Assembly: GCF_904849725.1 (NCBI RefSeq)
Contig: NC_058519.1
Span: 110,658,881-110,722,880 of the forward strand
Length of the DNA stretch: 64,000 nucleotides
Source: Hordeum vulgare subsp. vulgare
Lineage: Eukaryota; Streptophyta; Magnoliopsida; Poales; Poaceae
Direction of reading: 5' to 3'
Under the pieces are notes generated by a model. It did no database searches. It was not told the DNA's origin and saw only the letters and a program-made list of their open reading frames with translations. Below, piece after piece: positions 36,082 through 47,638 of this stretch (within the stretch, counting starts at the first letter, position 1; every line of letters starts with the position of its first letter). A program made the position numbers and the translations under genes.

Positions 36082-36814
36082 TGAAAGGATCGATATGGTT
36101 GGCTAGAGGGGGGGGGGGGTGAATAGACAACGACCACTTTTTAATTAATCTGAACAAGTTAAGGTAAACACTATACGGGTTCACAAATAATATGACAATG
36201 AGGTGAACCCTATAGAAGCTAACAACGAGAGCTATTAAGACAAGTAAGATATAGTCACAAGCATAAGCAAATACAAAGTAAAGGGTAGAGATAACCACAA
36301 GTGGAACCGATGGAGACAAGGATGTGTTACCGAAGTTCCTTCCCTTTGACAGGAAGTACGTCTCCGTTGGAGCGGTGTGGAGGCACAATGCTCCCCAAAA
36401 AGCCACTAAGGCCACCGTATTCTCCTCACGCCCTCGCACGATGCAAGGTACCGTGATTCCACTATAGGTGCCCTTGAAGGCGGCGACCAAACCTTTACAA
36501 ACAAGGTTGGGGCAACTCCACACAAAGCTTGGAGGCTCCCAACTAAACCACGAAGCTTCACCACAATGGAATATGGCTTCGAGGTGACCTCAACCGTCTA
36601 GGATGCTCAAACACCCAAGAGTAACAAGATCCGCAAGGGATTGGTGGGGAATCAACTTTTCTCTTGGTGGAAGTGTGGATCTAGGCCTTCTCAACCAATC
36701 CCTAAAGAATCAACAAGTTTGATTGGCTAGGGAGAGAGATCGGGCACTTTTGAGCTTGTGGAGCAACAATGGAGCTTAGAGAGGTAAGAGATAGGGTTCC
36801 TCAACTAGAAGAAC

Positions 36815-36825
36815 CCTTTATATAG
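36815..36825 (-). promoter_or_regulatory. TATA box of the copy 3 LTR
   Basis: CTATATAAAGG on the minus strand, just downstream (in element sense) of the palindrome array. The same box is in the 5' LTR at 46370-46380, which would drive the genomic transcript. Confidence 0.7.
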
Positions 36826-36870
36826 TGGGGGAAAAATCAGACCGTTTTTCCCACTCTCTGCCCGAGTTCC

Positions 36871-37169
36871 AGCGGTACTACCGCTGAGCAGGAGCGGTAC
36901 TACCACTGCCTGGCGGTACTACCGCTCGCTGCAGCGGTACTACCGCTGGGCCTCCAGCGGTACTACCGCTGACACCAGCGGTACTACCGCTGGCCCCTTG
37001 GTAGTGCACAAGCACTACTACCGCCGGGAAAGTCTTCGCAAACGGGTCCGTCCACGAACTACCGCTAGGTAGGTGGAACAAAGCACCTGGAGCGGTACTA
37101 CCACTGACCAGGGGCGGTACTACCGCTCGCTAGCGGTACTACCGCTAGCAGTCCAGCGGTACTACTGCT
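36871..37169. repeat. Palindrome array in the 3' LTR of copy 3
   Basis: Ten units of AGCGGTACTACCGCT or close variants. Each is a 7-bp perfect inverted repeat around one base. Spacers are irregular, so this is not a simple tandem repeat. Confidence 0.9.
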
Positions 37170-37491
37170 GGAACCATTTTGCAGAGAAACTCAAGACGAA
37201 TAGGCAAGGGCCGCTCCAAAAGATAAGGAAAGGGAGAATGTGAAGTGTGCATGTGTAAAGATAGATTCCACCCAAACCTTTCCACTACGGATCCCCTCTT
37301 AATAGTACGGCTTTCATATGACTCAAATAAAGAGAATCGTAGAGAGCGTCGTGCTTCCGTTCCAGGAGAGAGGAGACGTGTCGTCTTGTGCTGTTGACGT
37401 GTGTTACCTGAAACCTTGACACACACGGTTAGTCCTGTACGGTACTGTCATCAATCACCAAAATTACTTAGGCATAAACTATGCCCCAACA

Positions 37492-37505
37492 ATCTCCCCC
37501 TTTTT
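37492..37505 (-). promoter_or_regulatory. Polypurine tract of copy 3
   Basis: AAAAAGGGGGAGAT on the minus strand, immediately before the 3' LTR. Confidence 0.85.
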
Positions 37506-37789
37506 GGTGGATTGATGACAATACCGGATTTGCACAGAGAATAATATGAGAACAAAAAGATAGAGATATATGACAATACGGGGCATATGACTCACAGCAT
37601 ATGATGGAAATAAATCTCACATAAGATCATGTCTCACAAAAGATAGCAAACGAGAATCAAAGCAAGTTCGAAGCAAACCATACGAAATAAAGCAAAGCAG
37701 TGCAAAGTTCGAAAATGAAAGCAAATTCTAGACTCTCTCCCCCTTTGGCACAAGACACCAAAAAGGGGCACACCTAATGCCACAGGTAA

Positions 37790-39785
37790 CTACTCCCCGT
37801 CTTCAGGATCACCAGACTCGTCTGTCCCCTCCTGGTCGGTCTGCTCCTCCTCTTCCGCCTCATCGCCAGACCACTGGTACCCCTGAGCCTGCATCCAAGT
37901 GGCCTCAGGAGTGATGTCGTCCTCTGAGCCGCTGGAGATGTCCACATCCAAGGTCCTGAGAACACGCTTATGCCTCTGGCGGCTCTGCTTCTGAGCCACG
38001 TGTGTCTGGTACTGACCCTTGGCCTGCATACAGAAAAGTGTCTTCATCTTGTCCTGCAGTTTGATAGCCCAAGATGGCATGGCAGACGAGCGGGACTGAG
38101 AGGCAGTTCCTCTGTCAGCAGCGGTCTCTGTATCAGTATCCATGTGCTGAGAGGATGTAGATGGGTTGGCCCACTTGTCCTTGACGCGAAGCCTGATTGG
38201 GTCATGCACAATGTAATCATACTGTGCGTAGAGAAGCTCATCCGGAAAAGCCTGTTGCCACTTATGGCTAATGTATGCGAACAGGTAAGGCCCGTAGATA
38301 GGAACCTTACGATTGATGATGCAGTTCCAGATCTCTGTGAACATCACATCTGAAATATCTAGCTGAGCAGACTCCTGAGACATAGCCTCCTCACAAAGTA
38401 ACAGCATCTCATCCAAGTAGCCATGGACCTCATCGAAGTTACCACTCCGAGGGAAGAGGGTGTTGCGAAAGATCTGATGCATGATGTCCAAGTGCTTGGG
38501 AAGCACCCCCTTCCTCAGATACAGTGACTGCAGTCTATCCTTTGCGGAGGCCCTATCGGTGGGGGCTGCAGCATGAGGACGCAGCCCAAGAGGAGTGTCA
38601 GCACCCTGAAAGTCAATGTGAAGGAACTGCATGAACTCAGTCCAGGAACCGGTCATCTTCTGTGACCCAGTCATCCATATCATGGAACGCTGTGCATCTG
38701 GAGAGAAATGGACTGTGACATAAAACTGAGCAACTGCAGTGGGATCAAAGTCCGTCTTGAAGGTGATGATGTCTTTGATGCCCAGTTTGTCAACCAGAGA
38801 GAGGGCATCACCAAAGTAGTCCATATTCCGCTGAAGATGTGCCAGATCAATCCATTGGACAGAGACATAGTTCTTCTTGAAGTGAGCAATAATATCCCGA
38901 TAGATCCTGCACTCGTCCCTTGCCCAGACATGGTCAACACCATCGATCACATCCCTCTCCTTGAGATAGTGGTTCTTGGTGCGAAATTGCAGAAAGTCCT
39001 TGGGGGACATTGTACGGATATTGACCCTCTTGTCCTTGTGAGCGACCTTCTTGAAGGACTTCTTCTTGGGAGGCAGACCAGAGGTGGCAGACCCCTCAGG
39101 CGCCTCTGGATTGCGATACTGTTTGGACTGCATGTCCCGTGGGGGGTTCGAACGGCGAGAAGAGCCACCTGTGACACAGACCACATAGCGAAAAAGAGGC
39201 GACAAGAAGAGTCAAGGCAATGAATCTTGAAAACGCAAAACAAGTAAACACGCATTGCTAAGCAGAAACAACCAGAAAAATACATAGTGAACGCTCATGG
39301 CGGTAGTACCGCCAGCCCTGGCGGTAGTACCGCTGGGGGTCATAGCGGTAGTACCGCTGGGGTCCTAGCGGTAGTAACGCTACCCCCTGGCGGTAGTACC
39401 GCTGGGGGTTTGACTTTCAGATCTGACATATAAAACTCGTTTTCGAGGACATGGGCTGAATATGAACACTAAGACGTACACCCCAGCCCTACTGTCATGA
39501 GGAACACTTAGTAACAAGAGATATATACATGCCTAGGCAAGAGAGAGCACGTTTTAGATCTAATACAAAAGTTCAAGTGTTCGATCTAAGACGAGTAAAT
39601 CCTAGGACATGGCAGCAAACTCAACAACAAATCATCGGACCTATACTCCCCTCAAATATTTCCTTCATGCCATCCAAGAACTAGCCATAGGATCAAAAAT
39701 ATGAGTCCAATCCCCAATGCTCCTAACCCTAGAACACGAACAAACAAAATAGAAGAAGGGAGGAGCCTTTTTTACCGGGATTCAT
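37790..39785 (-). CDS. Additional (env-position) gene of copy 3, predicted two exons
   Basis: A 462-residue protein is predicted from a 10-base exon (39785-39776, ATG AAT CCC G) joined to 39168-37790. The intron starts GTAAAA (39775) and ends in a pyrimidine-rich tract plus CACAG (39169). The join keeps the frame and gives MNPGGSSRRSNPP. The product has a basic N-terminal stretch (KKKSFKKVAHKDKR), a central globular-looking region (HVWARDECRIYRDIIAHF, KLGIKDIITFKTDFD) and an acidic Ser/Glu/Asp-rich tail. I see no signal peptide or membrane helix, so it is env-like by position only. The family resembles retroelement-borne proteins of the SIRE/Maximus clade, function unknown. A TATA box lies upstream at 39949-39939. 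Without splicing, a 471-residue frame starts at 39205. Confidence 0.75.
39299..39404. repeat. Palindrome array inside the intron of the extra gene
   Basis: Five units of the same 15-bp palindrome with the central base reversed (GGCGGTAGTACCGCT). Confidence 0.88.
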
Positions 39786-39938
39786 GGCTTTGGAGGAGGA
39801 AGAAGAGATGAAGCAACCCTTCCACACCAACGGGGAGAAGGAGCTCCACGAAGTGAGATCCAATCAGGGGGTTTTCGGGCTAGGGGAGGGAGGAGCCGCG
39901 AGGAAGAAGAAAGAGCCTGAGAAAAACGGGCTCCCCCT

Positions 39939-39949
39939 CCTTTATATAG
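39939..39949 (-). promoter_or_regulatory. Internal TATA box upstream of the extra gene of copy 3
   Basis: CTATATAAAGG on the minus strand, the same 11 bases as in the LTR, and again just downstream of a palindrome array (39967-40217). It lies about 155 bp upstream of the predicted ATG at 39785. I infer a separate internal promoter. Confidence 0.55.
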
Positions 39950-39966
39950 CCCAAGGGGTACGGGCC

Positions 39967-40217
39967 AGCGGTAGTACCGCTGAGGACCTAGCGGTAGTAC
40001 CGCTACCTGGCGGTAGTACCGCTGGATGCAGCGGTAGTACCGCTGGGGTCCTGGCGGTAGTACCGCTCCCCCTGGCGGTAGTACCGCTCCCCCTCGAAAC
40101 CCTAGAAATTTTCTAGCCGGTCGTTTTAGATTTTGAATCCTGGCGGTAGTACCGCCATACCTGGCGGTAGTACCGCTGGGGTCCTGGCGGTAGTACCGCT
40201 ACCCTGGCGGTAGTATC
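39967..40217. repeat. Palindrome array between pol and the extra gene
   Basis: Ten units of [AG]GCGGTAGTACCGC[TC] with irregular spacers. One gap (about 40090-40138) lacks units. Confidence 0.9.
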
Positions 40218-40601
40218 ATTGTACATGTTTCAACACGGCTCAGGAAAAGGGGGAACTTGGGCACATGACAAGTGAGTAAAAAGAGATGGCATCCAAGAAA
40301 ATGTACTGACTTGTCATTGTATATCCTCTCCTTTATACGCAAGAGAGGATGGAGGGGCGGTGACCGAGGCCACCTATATTTGATACAATGGTATGACACC
40401 GCCAAGAATTATCCTTGGGTTCATGACCAATGCTCGTCTTTGAAGCACAAGTGCCATTTGACAATGGCTAAAGTGAAAGACTAGATTGATTTGCGCATAA
40501 TGGGGGGAGGGAGAGTTCATTGAGAGAACAACACTCCCCCTATGTCCATGCCTACATCTAGACCAAGATGAAATGTAAAGTGAGGTGCAATATGCCTAGT
40601 T

Positions 40602-43600
40602 TCAATCCACATTACTTGAATCAATGATATTTAGCTCATGCCTTAACTCCCGGAACCTTGCTTCATCTAGTGGCTTGGTGAAAATATCTGCAAGTTGCTC
40701 TTCAGTGTGGATGAAGTGAACCTCAATATCACCTAGCTTGATATGTTCACGAATGAAGTGATGACGAATATCAATATGTTTGGTTTTGCTATGTTGCACT
40801 GGGTTGAGGGAAATCTTGATGGCGCTTTGATTGTCACATAGAAGAGGCACTTTGTCACAAGTGACACCATAATCCTTTAAAGTTTGCCTCATCCATAGCA
40901 ATTGTGCACAACAACTTGCAGCCGCCACATAATCAGCCTCGGTGGATGATAAGGAGACGCAGTTCTGCTTCTTTGAAGACCAACTTACCAAAGAGCGACC
41001 AAGGAATTGGCATCCTCCAGACATTGACTTCCTCTCCACACAATCTCCAGCCCAATCTGAGTCAGAATAGCCAACTAGATTGAAGTTTGCTCCTTTGGGA
41101 TACCAGAGGCCAAAGTTTGGGGTATGAGCCAAATATCGAAAGATTCGTTTGACAGCCATGTAATGACTTTCTTTTGGTGCGCATTGAAACCGTGCACATA
41201 TCCCTACACTCAACATAATATACGGTCTAGATGCACAGAGGTAAAGGAGGGATCCAATCATGGAGCGGTATACCTTTTGATCCACTGCTTTACCATTGGG
41301 ATCACTATCAAGCTTGCATCTGGTTGGCATGGGGAACTTGACCGATTTGACATCTTCGAGCTCGAACCGTTTGAGCATGTCTTGAGTGTACTTGGCTTGT
41401 TTGATGAATGTCCCTTCTAGACCTTGTTTAATCTCGAACCCGAGGAAGAACTTCAACTCTCCCATCATGGACATCTCAAACTTCTCAGTCATTAGTGCAA
41501 CAAATTCTTCATTGAATGAAATGTTAGGAGAGCCAAAGATAATATCATCAACATATAGTTGGCATATGAACAAATCCCCTTTAACCCTCTTAGTAAAAAG
41601 AGTGGGATCAATCTTCCCAATTTCAAACCCACGATCTTGTAACAACTCAGTAAGGTACTCATACCACGCGCGTGGGGCTTGTTTAAGGCCATAGAGTGCC
41701 TTATTGAGTTTGTACACATGATTGGGGAGCTTGGGATGTTCGAATCCCGGGGGTTGTTTGACATATACTAAGTCATTCAAAGGACCATTAAGAAATGCAC
41801 TTTTCACATCCATTTGCTGTAATTTGAAGTTATGATGAGAAGCAAATGCAAGTAACATGCGAATAGATTCTAGACGAGCAACAGGGGCAAAGGTTTCACC
41901 GTAGTCGATACCCTCGACTTGGGAGTAGCCTTGAGCCACCAATCTTGCCTTGTTTCGAATCACAATTCCATTTGCATCTTGCTTGTTCTTGAATATCCAT
42001 TTGGTCCCGATGAAATTATGTTCCTCCGTTGGCCGAGGCACTAAATCCCAGACTTGGTTGCGCTCGAAGTTGTTAAGTTCCTCGTGCATGGCCATAAGCC
42101 AATCCTCATCATCGAGCGCTTCCTGTACCTGTTGAGGTTCACAATACGAGACAAACGCGTGATGCTCACAATAATTCCAAAGCTGTTGACGGGTGGATAC
42201 TCCCCTTTTTAAGCTGCCAAGGACATTCTTCATAAGATGTGACTTGACTCTCAGCTTGTTCGCATTCTTGGCTGCTCGACGCTCCAAGAGTTCTTCATTA
42301 GATAACGGGGGAGCATCGACTTGTTGCTTTTGTTTGCCCTTGCGTCTTGAGCCGGTTGTTGGAGCTCCAGACGGGAATTGTGAGACAGTCTCCTGATCAT
42401 CTTGTCCTTCGACTTGAGCAGGTTCACTAGTTTGATCTTGTATTAGTGGTTGCTCTTGATCTTGATCTTGTGCTTCTACTTGTTCTGGATCTCGGGGTTG
42501 CACTTGATCTTGATCATGAGTAGGTTCGGAGTCTTGGGGTAGTGCTTGAATATCATGGGGCATATCACCATTGTTAGGCAATTGATCTTGACCGAGAGCT
42601 TGATCAACTTGTTGAGAGTCTTCTCTTTGTTCATCGGAAGCGTGTGGGGCTTGTGGGGGTGATGGCTCCACTTGAGTAGAGCATTGTCCTTCTCCTTCGG
42701 CCACAAGGGGTTCCTCAATGGGGAGTATTTGGCCAATCCCCATTCTTCTTATGGCTTCGGGAGGAATTTCATCACCTATATCACAAAGACCACTTTGCTC
42801 CACTTGGGAGCCATTATTTTCGTCAAACTCTACGTTACACGTCTCCTCAATTAGTCCGGTGGACTTGTTGAGGACACGGTAAGCATGAGAGTTTGTAGCA
42901 TAACCAACAAAGATACCCTCATGTGCTCTAGAATCAAGTTTAGCTAACCGAGCTCCCTTTTTGAGAATGAAACAGTTACAACCGAATACCCGGAAGTACT
43001 TGAGATTGGGTTTGTTTCAAGTTAGAATCTCATACGGAGTCTTGTTCAAGCCTTTACGGATGTAGAGCCGATTGGACGCATGACATGCTGTGTTGATGGC
43101 TTCTGCCCAGAAGTTGTATGGAGATTTGAATTCTGCCATCATTGTTCTTGCAGCGTCTATCAAGGTCCGGTTCTTCCTTTCTGCCACGCCGTTTTGCTGA
43201 GGGGTATATGGTGCAGAATATTGGTGCTTTATTCCCTCATCACCTAGAAACTCATCTAGGGTGTAGTTCTTGAACTCGGTGCCGTTGTCACTCCTAATCA
43301 TCAAGATCTTTGCTTCATGTTGACGTTGCGCTTCATTAGCAAAGTTGATGACCGTTTGTTGAGTTTCACTCTTCCTTTTAAAGAAATATACCCAGGTATA
43401 TCTTGAGTAGTCGTCAACAATCACTAAGCAATATTTTCTGCCTCCAAGACTATCAAATGTTGGAGGACCAAACAGATCCATATGGAGAAGTTCCAATGGC
43501 CTCTTAGTGTAGATAAGAGTCGTTGGACGATGAGCAGTTTCATGAATCTTTCCTTCAATGCAAGCACTGCAAACACGATCTTTAGCAAAGCTCACATTTG

Positions 43601-45587
43601 TTAGTCCACGAACATGGTCCCCTGTCAGAAGACTTTGCAAAGATCTCATATTGACATGAGCTAAACGGCGATGCCAAAGCCAGCCCACGTCAACTTTAGC
43701 CATTAAACATGTCGCAGTCTTAGTGGGTCGCTTTGAGAAGTTCACCACATAGAGACCATTTTCGACATGTCCAACATAGGCTACTTTAAGAGTCTTGCTC
43801 CTTAGGAGGACCACAGTGTAAATATTAAAGAATGTGGAAAAACCCATGATTGCAAGTTGACGAACCGAAAGTAAATTGTAGGCAAGTGACTCAACAAGCA
43901 TGACCTTCTCAATCGATAAATATTGAGAGACGACCACCTTACCAAATCCCAATACCTTTGACGAGGATGCATCGGCGAATTGGACATGGGTGGGCATAGA
44001 TGGAGAAGGATGCACATCCACCACTAAGTCCTTGCTTCCGGTCATATGATTTGTTGCTCCACTATCGAGCAACCATGACACCCCACCAGAAGCAAACTCC
44101 TGATTGGTACTTTTTGCCATGAGGCACTTGGTGATGTGGTTCTCGTTGGGGGCGTTGAAGAGAGACACCTTCTGGGAAGAGGTAGTGGCAATAGCAACAG
44201 TTGCCATTGCCACTGTATCATCATCATCATCATCATCGGAAGGATACTCCTCCAGGGCCACCATCCCTTTTGGGTGAGGTTTCTTCACAAAGTTGTTCTT
44301 GATAGGAAATGATTTGGTTTTGTCTTTGCGAATGAGCTTGCCTCCGTTGTCTTCCCTTTTCTCATAGGGACATTCTTCCACGAAGTGACTCACGTTGCCA
44401 CAGTTATAACATGTCCTTACTCGTTGTTTGGGTTTGAATCCACTCGATTTGTTCTTGTTGAAGGTGGGTCTTGAGTTCCTTTTATTTCCCCAGAATTGCC
44501 TTGATGCAAGAGCCATGTGCTCATGATAGGCATACTTTGTGTCTTCAGGGCAGCTCTCCTCTTCCTCATCTTCTTCTTCTTCTTCGAGCATTGCTCTTGC
44601 TTTCAACGCAAGGTTCGGTGAAGTTGTCTTTGATCGAACACGAGCAAGTGCATTGTCGGCTGTTTCGTTCATGATTGACATTGCAATGAACTCATCCAAC
44701 ACTTCACTGGAAGACAAGGAGTGGAAGTCTGGCCGCTGACGAATGACAGATGACATGGCTTTATTGAAAGGCATGATGGCTTTGAGAAACTTGCGCTTGA
44801 CCCATGTGTCATCCACATCCTTACTCCCATGGTCCTTTAGTGCCACAGCAATAGCAGTCACCCTCCGCTATAGATCACGAGGGTCCTCTTCTTCCTTCAT
44901 CACAAACTCATCGTCCTTATCAAGTATCACTTCATAGTTGGATCGTTGAATACTTGAGCTTCCCTTATACAACACCATAATATGCTCCCAACAATCCTTG
45001 GCCAATGTGAAGGGACGTAAGTGGGGAAGATCTTCAGGTGGCACAGCAGACTGGAGAATAAACAACGCAGAGTGATTATATTGATTGTCTGCATCTTCTC
45101 TTGGAGTGAGGTTGCTTGGGTCATGGGGATAATATCCTTGCTCGATAATTCTCCACAAGTTTGTTGAGCTGTGATTCAAATGAGACTTAATAGAAAATAC
45201 CGAGTTAGCAAAGTCACCTTTCACAAGTTTAGGAGGAGGACCAACAGGATTAAGACGAGGTGCGAGAACGGGTCCTCCATATGCCATGGGAGGTGGAACA
45301 GAAGCATATGTTCCAGTCCCATCCTTTTCGTGAGGTGAAGCAGGTCGCATACCTTTAGCCGCTTCCTTAGAGGAGTTGGCCTCCAAATCGGAAATGGTGG
45401 GTTTAACCACTAAAGCCGGTTTGGGTGAACTTTTAAGACCATCAATTAATTCTTTAAGCATGGTTTTGACTTCGCTCGTCAAGGACGTCTTGAGGGCTGC
45501 CATAGCCGTATTCAAGTCGTCCCTTGTGACCGAAGTCAAGTCCATGTCCTCGGGTTGCCCATGGTTAACTTCCTCTCCGCCTTCCAT
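40602..45587 (-). pseudogene. gag-pol of copy 3, two in-frame stops
   Basis: It starts with ATG at 45587 (MEGGEEVNHGQPED), 51 bases after the LTR. Gag runs to TAG at 44868-44870, then the same frame continues. A CCHC knuckle (CYNCGNVSHFVEEC) follows at about 44420, then protease (LLDSGATNHMTG), the preintegrase region, and the integrase core (HMDLFGPP, VDDYSRYTW, SDNGTEF, TPQQNGVAERKNRTL). A TGA lies at 43017-43019. Reverse transcriptase follows with an intact YVDDI box, then RNase H ([20 protein letters not shown]). The terminator is at 40602. Apart from the two stops the frame is open over about 1,660 codons. Removing them would not be needed for mobilisation if proteins were supplied in trans. 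Confidence 0.93.
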
Positions 45588-45624
45588 ACTCTTCGGTTGG
45601 TTAAACCCTTAATAAAGAGACGTG

Positions 45625-45636
45625 GCTCTGATACCA
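45625..45636 (-). promoter_or_regulatory. Primer binding site of copy 3
   Basis: TGGTATCAGAGC on the minus strand, a perfect initiator-Met tRNA primer site, two bases after the 5' LTR. Confidence 0.95.
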
Positions 45637-45638
45637 AT

Positions 45639-47091
45639 TGAAAGGATCGATATGGTTGGCTAGAGGGGGGGGGTGAATAGACAACGACCACTTTTTAATT
45701 AATCTGAACAAGTTAAGGTAAATACTATTCGGGTTCACAAATAATATGACAATGAGGTGAACCCTATAGAAGCTAACAATGAGAGCTATTAAGACAAGTA
45801 AGATATAGTCACAAGCATAAGCAAATACAAAGTAAAGGGTAGAGATAACCACAAGTGGAACCGATGGAGACGAGGATGTGTTACCGAAGTTCCTTCCCTT
45901 TGACAGGAAGTACGTCTCCGTTGGAGCGGTGTGGAGGCACAATGCTCCCCAAAAAGCCACTAAGGCCACCGTATTCTCCTCACGCCCTCGCACGATGCAA
46001 GGTACCGTGATTCCACTATAGGTGCCCTTGAAGGCGGCGACCAAACCTTTACAAACAAGGTTGGGGCAACTCCACACAAAGCTTGGAGGCTCCCAACTAA
46101 ACCACGAAGCTTCACCACAATGGAATATGGCTTCGAGGTGACCTCAACCGTCTAGGATGCTCAAACACCCAAGAGTAACAAGATCCGCAAGGGATTGGTG
46201 GGGGAATCAACTTTTCTCTTGGTGGAAGTGTGGATCTAGGCCTTCTCAACCAATCCCTAAAGAATCAACAAGTTTGATTGGCTAGGGAGAGAGATCGGGC
46301 ACTTTTGAGCTTGTGGAGCAACAATGGAGCTTAGAGAGGTAAGAGATAGGGTTCCTCAGCTAGAAGAACCCTTTATATAGTGGGGGAAAAATCAGACCGT
46401 TTTTCCCACTCTCTGCCCGAGTTCGAGCGGTACTACCGCTGAGCAGGAGCGGTACTACCGCTGGCTGCAGCGATACTACCGCTACCTGGCGGTACTACCG
46501 CTGGCTGCAGCGGTACTAACGCTGGGCCTCCAGCGGTACTACCGCTGACACCAGCGGTACTACCGCTGGCCCCTTGGTAGTGCACAAGCACTACTACCAC
46601 CGGGAAAGTCTTCGCAAACGGGTCCATCCACGAACTACCGCTAGGTAGGTGGAACAAAGCACCTGGAGCGGTACTACCGCTGACCAGGGGCGGTACTACC
46701 GCTGGCTGCAGTGGTACTACCGCTGGCTGCAGTGGTACTACCGCTAGCAGTCCAGCGGTACTACCGCTGGGGACCATTTTGCAGAGAAACTCAAGATGAA
46801 TAGGCGAGGGCCGCTCCAAAAGATAAGGAAAGGGAGAATGTGAAGTGTGCATGTGTAAAGATAGATTCCACCCAAACCTTTACACTACGGATCCCCTCTT
46901 AATAGTACGGCTTTCCTATGACTCAAATAAAGAGAATCGTAGAGAGCGCCGTGCTTCCATTCCAGGAGAGAGGAGACGTGTCGTCTTGTGCTGTTGACGT
47001 GTGTTACCTGAAATCTTGACACACACGGTTAGTCCTGTACGGTACTGTCATCAATCACCAAAATTACTTAGGCATAAACTATGCCCCAACA
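45639..47091 (-). repeat. 5' LTR of copy 3
   Basis: 1453 bp, 43 bp longer than the 3' LTR. The difference lies mainly in the palindrome array (46426-46769, twelve units). The G run is nine bases rather than twelve. The TATA box is at 46370-46380 on the minus strand. Confidence 0.96.
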
Positions 47092-47508
47092 ACAGAAGAG
47101 ACGTGCTCCACTCCATGTTCCTGTTGAAAAAAATACATGAGTTAACACCATTAATAATCCAATCCATGGACCTCAGGTTTTCCATGTATTAATACTGGAT
47201 TTACGCACGTGTGTGGCACATCTTTAGTCCATATATTTTAGACAATTTATGTAACCATATACTGTCAAATTGGCAGCAGTTCAAGTAAATACATTTTATG
47301 TGATTATTTATATTTACTAATACGGGTGCATGTTATGGTCTTTTTGCGGCGAACCGACTTTGGTTATTTGCACATCGGATGTACGAACCCAGCATGAAAT
47401 ATGTGCACCCGAATGGCTAACATGGAATTGCTATGTGTTTTTGTACGAACATGATATATTATTTTAACTCCTAAGGTTATAACTACTTTTGTGTCTAAAA
47501 TTACATTG
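47092..47508 (+). other. H1 internal sequence
   Basis: AT-rich, with no recognisable gene. The first five bases are the copy 3 target duplication. Confidence 0.5.
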
Positions 47509-47638
47509 AGGGAACGTTCGGACTCCCTCCGCTCCGCGACTTCGTGCCGGAGCGGAGTGGCATCCAGTGTTAACTCGGAGAGTTTCTAAAATGCAGCTCC
47601 GCCCACTCCGCTCCGCGGAGGGCTGCCGAACAGACGCT
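47509..47638. mobile_element. hAT-type MITE
   Basis: 130 bp, GC-rich, with imperfect inverted ends (AGGGAACGTTCGG against GCGTCTGTTCGG) and internal GGAGCGGAG/CTCCGC inverted motifs, as in the grass MITE group with GTTCGG ends. The flanking octamers TTACATTG and TTAGATAG agree at six of eight positions. Confidence 0.55.

Larger units (their letters stand above)
36082..37491 (-). repeat. 3' LTR of copy 3
   Basis: 1410 bp. The plus strand reads TGAAAGGATCGATATGG ... ATGCCCCAACA. It contains a G12 run, a TATA box (36815-36825 on the minus strand) and an array of ten 15-bp palindromes (36871-37169). Confidence 0.96.
36082..47091 (-). mobile_element. SIRE/Maximus-type Copia retrotransposon (copy 3), full length, target duplication ACAGA
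   Basis: 11,010 bp. 3' LTR 36082-37491 and 5' LTR 45639-47091, with ACAGA at 36077-36081 and 47092-47096. Between them, in element sense, are a primer site, gag, pol and an additional gene before the 3' LTR, the layout of the SIRE/Maximus clade. LTR substitutions in the first 200 bases are about three, so it is younger than copy 2. The reverse transcriptase box YVDD is intact. Two in-frame stops interrupt gag-pol. Confidence 0.96.

Noticed and set aside
37790..39205. True viral-type envelope protein
   Set aside because: No signal peptide, no hydrophobic membrane segment and a highly acidic C-terminus. Only the position resembles env.
36871..40217. CRISPR-like array
   Set aside because: The repeats are short palindromes with irregular, non-unique spacers, inside a plant retrotransposon and its LTRs. 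No cas genes.
47509..47638. CpG-island promoter
   Set aside because: The short GC-rich block has inverted ends and is better explained as a MITE.
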